Assembly: GCF_000708595.2 (NCBI RefSeq)
Contig: NZ_JARP01000005.1
Location: forward strand, 62,001-126,000
Length of the DNA: 64,000 nucleotides
Direction of reading: 5' to 3'
Origin: Flavobacterium sp. KJJ
GTDB lineage: Bacteria > Bacteroidota > Bacteroidia > Flavobacteriales > Flavobacteriaceae
The translations under genes and the position numbers were made by a program. Below are positions 59,422 to 64,000 of the stretch, piece after piece. Positions within the stretch are counted from its first letter, which is position 1, and every line of letters starts with the position of its first letter. The notes under the pieces are model-generated. The model did no database searches and was not told where the DNA came from. It saw only the letters and a program-made list of their open reading frames with translations.

Positions 59422-60708
59422 TTAATTCTTCAATTCTAGATTGTATTTCTTAACGATTTCAAGAGTAGACTTGTCGCCGTTAAAAACAGAATTCAAACCT
59501 TGTGGTTCTTGCGGAGGATCTGTTGTAAGTGGTTCGCCCGGATTCCATTTTCCCGTTTCATTAACGGCTTTTCCTTCACCGCCATATCCCCAAAAATTCG
59601 CTGCCTGTAATGGACCTCCATTTTTATGACTTTCGAGAACTCGTCCAAAAATATAACTGTAAAATTTATCTCTGTAGATTGAAGAAGCTCCTGCATTTAA
59701 GTTTTCATTTTCCCTCGGAAGACCAAATTCTTCAATAATAATTGGTCTTTTTAAATTGTTTGCCACTTTAATATGATCATCAATATATTTTCCGGCGTTT
59801 TCTAAGGTTGTAGGTAACATTTTTTCGGCATTATCTGCTTTGAACCAATTCCAGTTTTTTGGCCAGATATGCATCGTAAGATAATCGATATTCGGATTCA
59901 GATGCGTTCTTTCAAAGATTTCCATGCTGTCGTTTGAACTGTTTTTTCCTTCAGAACCTGTCGAAATCAAATGATTTTTGTCTAAACTGTTCATTAAATT
60001 TACAATATTATTTAGCCAAGCTGTAAATTTAGCTTCGTTTTCTGGTGTAAATGTTCTCGGCTCGTTCCCAACTTGCCACGCCATAATCGTATTGTCTTCG
60101 GTATATTTCTTTTTAGAATAAGCATTTGTACGGGTCATAATAAACTTTACATGATTTTCTAAAGCTTTCATACAAGGATCACAGCTATGAAATTGTGCTG
60201 TGTACGACATAAATTGTGGCCAAGTATTGGGAGCAATATTCGGAACCGGAATTGCGCCTTTGCCATTCCATTCTAAATATTGTGACATCCCGCCAGACCA
60301 TTCCCAATTGTTTGTCAGGTACAAAACAGCGTACATTTTTCGTTTGCGCATTTCATTGATCAGGAAATCCAATCCGTCGAGTAAATCTTCATCGTATTTT
60401 CCTTGTTCGTACTGCAGTGCAGGGCGCACCGTAAAATCATATTTTCCGCCATCACCGCCAACTAAAATTCGTAAATTATCGATTCCGTTTTTCTGCATCA
60501 AATCTAGTTCACGCAAAAGTCTTTTTCTGTCGCCCACTTTTTTAGAAGCCAGCAAACTTCCGTACCAGTAATTGGTTCCAATGTACGAATAGGGTGTGGC
60601 GCCTTTGTAAAATTGTGTTCCTTTTACTGTAATTCTTTCCTGCGCTTGACAAGAAATCGCAGTGAAAATTAAAGCTAATGAGAGTGTTTTTAGAAAATAT
60701 TTTGTCAT
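59422..60708 (-). CDS. GH5_7 beta-mannanase, lipoprotein
   Basis: The 428-residue product has a lipoprotein signal (TAISCQAQ, C20), so it sits on the outer-membrane surface or periplasmic side. The GH5 acid/base is E216 in WQVGNEPR and the nucleophile E327 in IIIEEFG. NNWEWSGGMSQYLEWNGKGA and TMHIWPKNWNWFK line the mannan cleft, as in GH5 subfamily 7. It cuts beta-1,4-mannan to mannobiose and longer oligomers, the substrate of the next steps. Confidence 0.92.
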   Translation of the reverse strand: MTKYFLKTLSLALIFTAISCQAQERITVKGTQFYKGATPYSYIGTNYWYGSLLASKKVGDRKRLLRELDLMQKNGIDNLRILVGGDGGKYDFTVRPALQYEQGKYDEDLLDGLDFLINEMRKRKMYAVLYLTNNWEWSGGMSQYLEWNGKGAIPVPNIAPNTWPQFMSYTAQFHSCDPCMKALENHVKFIMTRTNAYSKKKYTEDNTIMAWQVGNEPRTFTPENEAKFTAWLNNIVNLMNSLDKNHLISTGSEGKNSSNDSMEIFERTHLNPNIDYLTMHIWPKNWNWFKADNAEKMLPTTLENAGKYIDDHIKVANNLKRPIIIEEFGLPRENENLNAGASSIYRDKFYSYIFGRVLESHKNGGPLQAANFWGYGGEGKAVNETGKWNPGEPLTTDPPQEPQGLNSVFNGDKSTLEIVKKYNLELKN

Positions 60709-60726
60709 GGTTTATTTTTTTAGGAG

Positions 60727-61923
60727 CTATTTACTCTCTATTTCAATTCTCTGAATAAGCTCTAAACAAGCGCGGCTGTTATGATATGGGCATTTCCAAA
60801 AACCGGCTTTGTCTTTTTTTATGATTGAATTATCACTGTAAATTCCCCAAAACCATTCTCCGTTTTGTTTGTCGAGAATGTGTTTTTTTATAAACTTCCA
60901 ATTTTTGTAAACAATGTCTAAAAATTTTTCATCATTCGTTAATTGATACGCATTGTAAAAACCAATTAAAGCTTCGGCCTGAACCCACCAATGTTTTTCG
61001 GCAATTAATTCATTGTTTTTAGGATCTAATTCGTACCATAAACCCCCGTCTTTGTCCAAACCTTCTCGTGTAGCTTCTGCCATTTGAATGGCGTGTTTTT
61101 TATAATTGGCAATCAGTTTTTCATCTTCAGAAATTTCGGCGCATTGCAATAAAAGCCAAGCTGCTTCAATATCATGTCCGTATGAAATAACGTCTGGTTT
61201 TTCGTTCCATTCTTCATCAAAAAACAAACGTAAATGTCCGTTTTCAGTATTAATGAAATGCTCTTCAATTGTTTCAAGCAGCTCAATAATATCACTTTGC
61301 AGTTTGTTATCTCTCCAAACCTTAAACAAATTTGCATATGCTTCTACAATATGCAAATGCGTGTTCATGGTTTTTTTTTCGTTGGCGTCTTTATCGCTTA
61401 AGCGCAAATCTTTAATTAGTTTCCAATCACGAGAAAAAGCTTCGAGATATCCTTTATTTGCTGGATCGTAACTGTGTCTTTGTATTTGTAAATACAAATT
61501 TATAGCTATGTCTAAAGCTTTTTCCTCTTTAGAAATGGCATAATATTCAGATAATCCATAAATAGCAAAAGCTAAAGCATAAATTTGATTTTTAGTGTCT
61601 TTTGGTGTTTTGTCAACATTAATACTCCAAAATAAACCGCCCAATTCAGGATCATAAAAATATTTTGAAAGAAAGTCAAAAGCTCTTTCTGCTAATTTTT
61701 TATGTTCCTCATTTTTGGTAATCTGATAACTGGCTGAAAAAGACCATAGAATTCGTGCATTTAAAACAGAACCTTTTTCGGCATTTGCAATAAGATGTTC
61801 ATTGAAATCGATTTGGCCAATAAATCCTCCATTTTGATTGTCAATAGTATGTTTTGACCAATATTTTAAAATAGAATCAAGTTCTGCTGACAGTTCAGAT
61901 TTAAGTTGCTTTAGTTTTGACAC
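60727..61923 (-). CDS. Cellobiose/mannobiose 2-epimerase
   Basis: The 398-residue product has the (alpha/alpha)6-barrel of the AGE family with SVLNARILWSFSASYQ, MNTHLHIVEAYANL, YGHDIEAAWLLLQ, HWWVQAEALIGF and KCPYHNSRACLEL. The conserved histidines are as in cellobiose 2-epimerases. With the GH130 gene after it (five-base gap upstream), it would turn mannobiose into 4-O-beta-mannosyl-glucose in the cytoplasm. N-acylglucosamine epimerase activity is the alternative but is less likely in this context. Confidence 0.9.
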   Translation of the reverse strand: MSKLKQLKSELSAELDSILKYWSKHTIDNQNGGFIGQIDFNEHLIANAEKGSVLNARILWSFSASYQITKNEEHKKLAERAFDFLSKYFYDPELGGLFWSINVDKTPKDTKNQIYALAFAIYGLSEYYAISKEEKALDIAINLYLQIQRHSYDPANKGYLEAFSRDWKLIKDLRLSDKDANEKKTMNTHLHIVEAYANLFKVWRDNKLQSDIIELLETIEEHFINTENGHLRLFFDEEWNEKPDVISYGHDIEAAWLLLQCAEISEDEKLIANYKKHAIQMAEATREGLDKDGGLWYELDPKNNELIAEKHWWVQAEALIGFYNAYQLTNDEKFLDIVYKNWKFIKKHILDKQNGEWFWGIYSDNSIIKKDKAGFWKCPYHNSRACLELIQRIEIESK

Positions 61924-61928
61924 GATAT

Positions 61929-63125
61929 TTATATTGCGTTATTTTTTTCAATCTGGCTGATGATTGTTTTTACAGAACCTGCAGAAATAAAAGTATCTGA
62001 AGGAGCATTTGTAACATAATCAATTAGTTTTTCTACAGATGAAACGGCAACATGCATTCGAGTATCTGATGATGCGTAGTATACGTAAACTGTTCCGTCA
62101 GTATCTTCAATCCATCCGTTAGAAAATAAAACGTTTGATACATCGCCAACTCTTTCAATGCCTTCTGGACCCATAAAATGTCCGGCAGGAACGTGAGTTA
62201 CTTTTGTAATGTCATGCAAATCGGTCATAAACATATATAAAGTATAGCGTAAGCCTGCTGCAGTATTACGAACTCCGTGTGCCAAGTGCAGCCAGCCTTT
62301 CTCTGTTTTAATAGGAGCAGGGCCAAGACCATTTTTCAATTCGTAAATCGTATGATATTGTTTGCCAAAAATGATTTTCTCCTCTTTTACAACTGGGTTT
62401 GTCATATCTTCAACATAACCTAAACCAATACCACCGCCCGCACCAACATCGATAAAGCCATCTTGCGGACGTGTGTATAATGCATATTTGCCATTTACAA
62501 ATTCTGGATGCAAAACGACATTTCGCTGTTGTCCGGTATTCGAAATTAAATCAGGAAGTCTTTCCCAGTTTACTAAATCTTTAGAACGTACAATTCCTGC
62601 ATTGGCTACGGCAGAACTTGTATCTCCTTTTGGAGCTTTTGGATCTTTTCTTTCTGTACAAAAAATTCCGTAAACCCAGCCATCTTCGTGGTTAATTAAA
62701 CGCATGTCGTACACGTTTGTGTCCGGTTCTTCGGTTTGAGGAATTACGCATGGCTTTTCCCAAAACTTAAAGTTGTCAACTCCGTTTGGACTTTCCGCAA
62801 TAGCGAAAAAAGACTTTCTGTCAATTCCTTCAACACGTACAGCAAGAAGGTATTTTCCGTTCCATTTCATTGCGCCAGCGTTAAATGCAGCGTTCATGCC
62901 AATTCTTTCCTGCAAAAACGGATTTGTTTTTTCGTTCAAATCAAAACGCCAGTTTAAGGGGATATGAGATGCTGTAACTACGGGGTTTTTATAGCGTTGA
63001 TAGATACCGTTTCCAGCATTTTCTTCTGGAGCATTTTTTTGCTCTATCAGTGTTTTATGTTCTTTCTCTAATGCTACTTTTCTATCCTGAAATGTAGTTG
63101 AAGTGGCTATTGTTGTCATATTCAT
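61929..63125 (-). CDS. GH130 4-O-beta-D-mannosyl-D-glucose phosphorylase
   Basis: The 398-residue product has the five-bladed propeller of GH130: RYKNPVVTASHIPLNWRFDL, GMNAAFNAGAMKWNGKYLLA, PDTNVYDMRLINHEDGWVYG with D140 as the proton donor, and ISNTGQQRNVVLHPEFVNGK. The basic residues that bind phosphate in the active site match the phosphorolytic GH130_1 branch. It splits mannosyl-glucose into mannose 1-phosphate and glucose, saving ATP. The transporter gene ends 23 bases upstream. Confidence 0.93.
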   Translation of the reverse strand: MNMTTIATSTTFQDRKVALEKEHKTLIEQKNAPEENAGNGIYQRYKNPVVTASHIPLNWRFDLNEKTNPFLQERIGMNAAFNAGAMKWNGKYLLAVRVEGIDRKSFFAIAESPNGVDNFKFWEKPCVIPQTEEPDTNVYDMRLINHEDGWVYGIFCTERKDPKAPKGDTSSAVANAGIVRSKDLVNWERLPDLISNTGQQRNVVLHPEFVNGKYALYTRPQDGFIDVGAGGGIGLGYVEDMTNPVVKEEKIIFGKQYHTIYELKNGLGPAPIKTEKGWLHLAHGVRNTAAGLRYTLYMFMTDLHDITKVTHVPAGHFMGPEGIERVGDVSNVLFSNGWIEDTDGTVYVYYASSDTRMHVAVSSVEKLIDYVTNAPSDTFISAGSVKTIISQIEKNNAI

Positions 63126-63148
63126 CGATTTCTGTATCTGTATATTTT

Positions 63149-64000
63149 TTAATTTGTCTGGTCTCTTTTTTCATTTAAATCCTGTTCAATTATTTGAAGT
63201 TTTTCTTCAGATAAGGGATAAAATAGGATAAAAATTACTGATATTAAAGCGGCTGCAGCCGGGAGAATACTTAGCATTAATTGAATTCCGTTTTGCGCAA
63301 CAGCAGTCTGTTCGACATTGGCTTGAAAACCATAATATCCTAAAAGCCATCCGGCTCCAGCTCCTCCGATAGTCCATCCAAATTTTTGTGACATAGAAGA
63401 AGCGGAGAAAACTAATCCAGTAGCTCTTCTTCCTTGTTTCCATTCTGAATAATCCGCGCTGTCAGCGTACATCGACCAGATTAAAGGAAAAATACAACCC
63501 GCACAAATGCTGATTAAAACCTGAAAACTCAGAATTAAGAAAATATCTTCTTTCCCGAAAAAATAGAAAATTAAGCTCAAAATTGCGGCTAATGCCATCG
63601 CACCAAAAAAGGTTTTCTTTTTGCCAATTTTATTTGCAATTGGCGTGGCAATAATAACCCCGATGATGTTTGCAGCCTGGCCTAAAACCAAATAAATTGA
63701 AGTTGGCGTCATGTGAAAATCAGTTCCGAAAAGCGAAAAATCAAAGTTTATACTGCTGCTTACAAAATATTTAAAATAATAAACTGCAGCACCATCACGG
63801 ATCGAGTTAAATACCAAAGCGCCAATTCCAGCACCCAGTAAAATCCACCAAGGTTTATTTTTTAATAAGTCTCTTAAATCTTCTTTTAAATTTGACTGTT
63901 CATCAGAGATTGGTTTTACTCTTTCTTTCGTAAAGAAAAAACAGCCCCAGAAAAAAGCAGTAGTAATAACTCCAAAAACCGTAATTGTGGTTAACCAGCC
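63149..64000 (-). CDS. GPH-family sugar:cation symporter (cut by window edge)
   Basis: The reading frame is open to base 64000, so the N-terminal part is missing. The visible 283 codons include GWLTTITVFGVITTAFFWGC, FTKERVKPIS, then LLKNKPWWILLGAGIGALVFNSIRDGAA, SMYADSADYSEWKQGRRATG and LSILPAAAALISVIFILFYP, with about seven membrane segments. SMYADxADYxEW is the signature of GPH (glycoside-pentoside-hexuronide) symporters. Given its neighbours it likely brings mannobiose or mannosyl-glucose into the cytoplasm. First gene of the mannan operon seen here. Confidence 0.88.
   Translation of the reverse strand, partial: GWLTTITVFGVITTAFFWGCFFFTKERVKPISDEQSNLKEDLRDLLKNKPWWILLGAGIGALVFNSIRDGAAVYYFKYFVSSSINFDFSLFGTDFHMTPTSIYLVLGQAANIIGVIIATPIANKIGKKKTFFGAMALAAILSLIFYFFGKEDIFLILSFQVLISICAGCIFPLIWSMYADSADYSEWKQGRRATGLVFSASSMSQKFGWTIGGAGAGWLLGYYGFQANVEQTAVAQNGIQLMLSILPAAAALISVIFILFYPLSEEKLQIIEQDLNEKRDQTN

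Overview
The window reads as a chromosomal segment of a Flavobacterium-like member of the Bacteroidota. The DNA is AT-rich. Leaders are A/T-rich without Shine-Dalgarno boxes. Promoters fit the Bacteroidota pattern (TTG, about 17-23 bases, TAnnTTTG). Many short secreted lipoproteins, a long SecA without a C-terminal zinc motif, bacillithiol synthesis (bshC), an rpmB-rpmG-DUF4295-ftsY cluster and a mannan utilisation locus all agree with this. No rRNA, tRNA, CRISPR array, prophage or complete insertion sequence was seen.

Layout. 1-2.5 kb: the 5' end of purB (cut by the window edge), a sirtuin abutting a PaiA-like acetyltransferase, and trmH. 2.5-4.1 kb: a YARHG lipoprotein and a DUF2306 membrane protein. 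4.1-7.9 kb, minus strand: a putative copper locus with a small CNGxC protein, an MbnP-family lipoprotein, an MbnH/MauG-like di-heme enzyme and an outer-membrane protein with an N-terminal CDACGC motif. 8-13.3 kb: secA, a DUF2795 protein, a PduO-type cobalamin adenosyltransferase and an ABC ATPase. 13.6-22.5 kb: a lipoprotein, a methyltransferase, an unusual zinc-ribbon SDR protein, a stress protein, an FKBP isomerase, a four-helix-bundle protein, an ABC-F ATPase, a secreted propeller-like protein and a PHP phosphatase. 22.6-33.7 kb, plus strand: a DUF5009 membrane protein, a short gene remnant, an Omp85-type barrel, a GT2 glycosyltransferase, a dihydrolipoamide acyltransferase, an exonuclease, an FAH-family enzyme, an Hpt protein, cinA, rpmB, rpmG, DUF4295 and ftsY. 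33.8-50.8 kb: a serine hydrolase, lipoproteins, a DUF721 protein, ndk, a second DUF5009 protein, bshC, an MFS transporter, a B12-type radical SAM protein, an MBL hydrolase, a two-component system, a DUF1573 protein and two cell-wall enzymes (L,D-transpeptidase and NlpC/P60).

51-64 kb is a hemicellulose locus. The plus strand carries a CE2-like esterase, a sialate-O-acetylesterase-type esterase, a GH3 enzyme and an aldo/keto reductase. The minus strand carries, in transcription order, a GPH sugar symporter (cut by the window edge), GH130, cellobiose/mannobiose 2-epimerase, GH5_7 mannanase and GH97. Together they fit the known route mannan -> mannobiose -> mannosylglucose -> mannose 1-phosphate + glucose, with debranching of acetyl and galactosyl groups. 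No SusC/SusD pair is in view.

The most distinctive non-coding signal is a set of intergenic structured repeats. Four clear copies and one variant of a multi-helix element (core GCCCCGAT...AGCGG...GATATAGCGGATAGCGGGA) lie at 5.1, 6.5, 32.4, 35.7 and 53.7 kb. Two of the clear copies sit just upstream of start codons. A separate phrase family (GAAAACTGAGACTGAAAACT) recurs at six places: it flanks a four-helix-bundle gene in inverted orientation and also occurs inside a coding sequence. These repeats and the MbnP/MbnH locus are the best candidates for follow-up. All family assignments come from reading motifs by eye; no database search was run.
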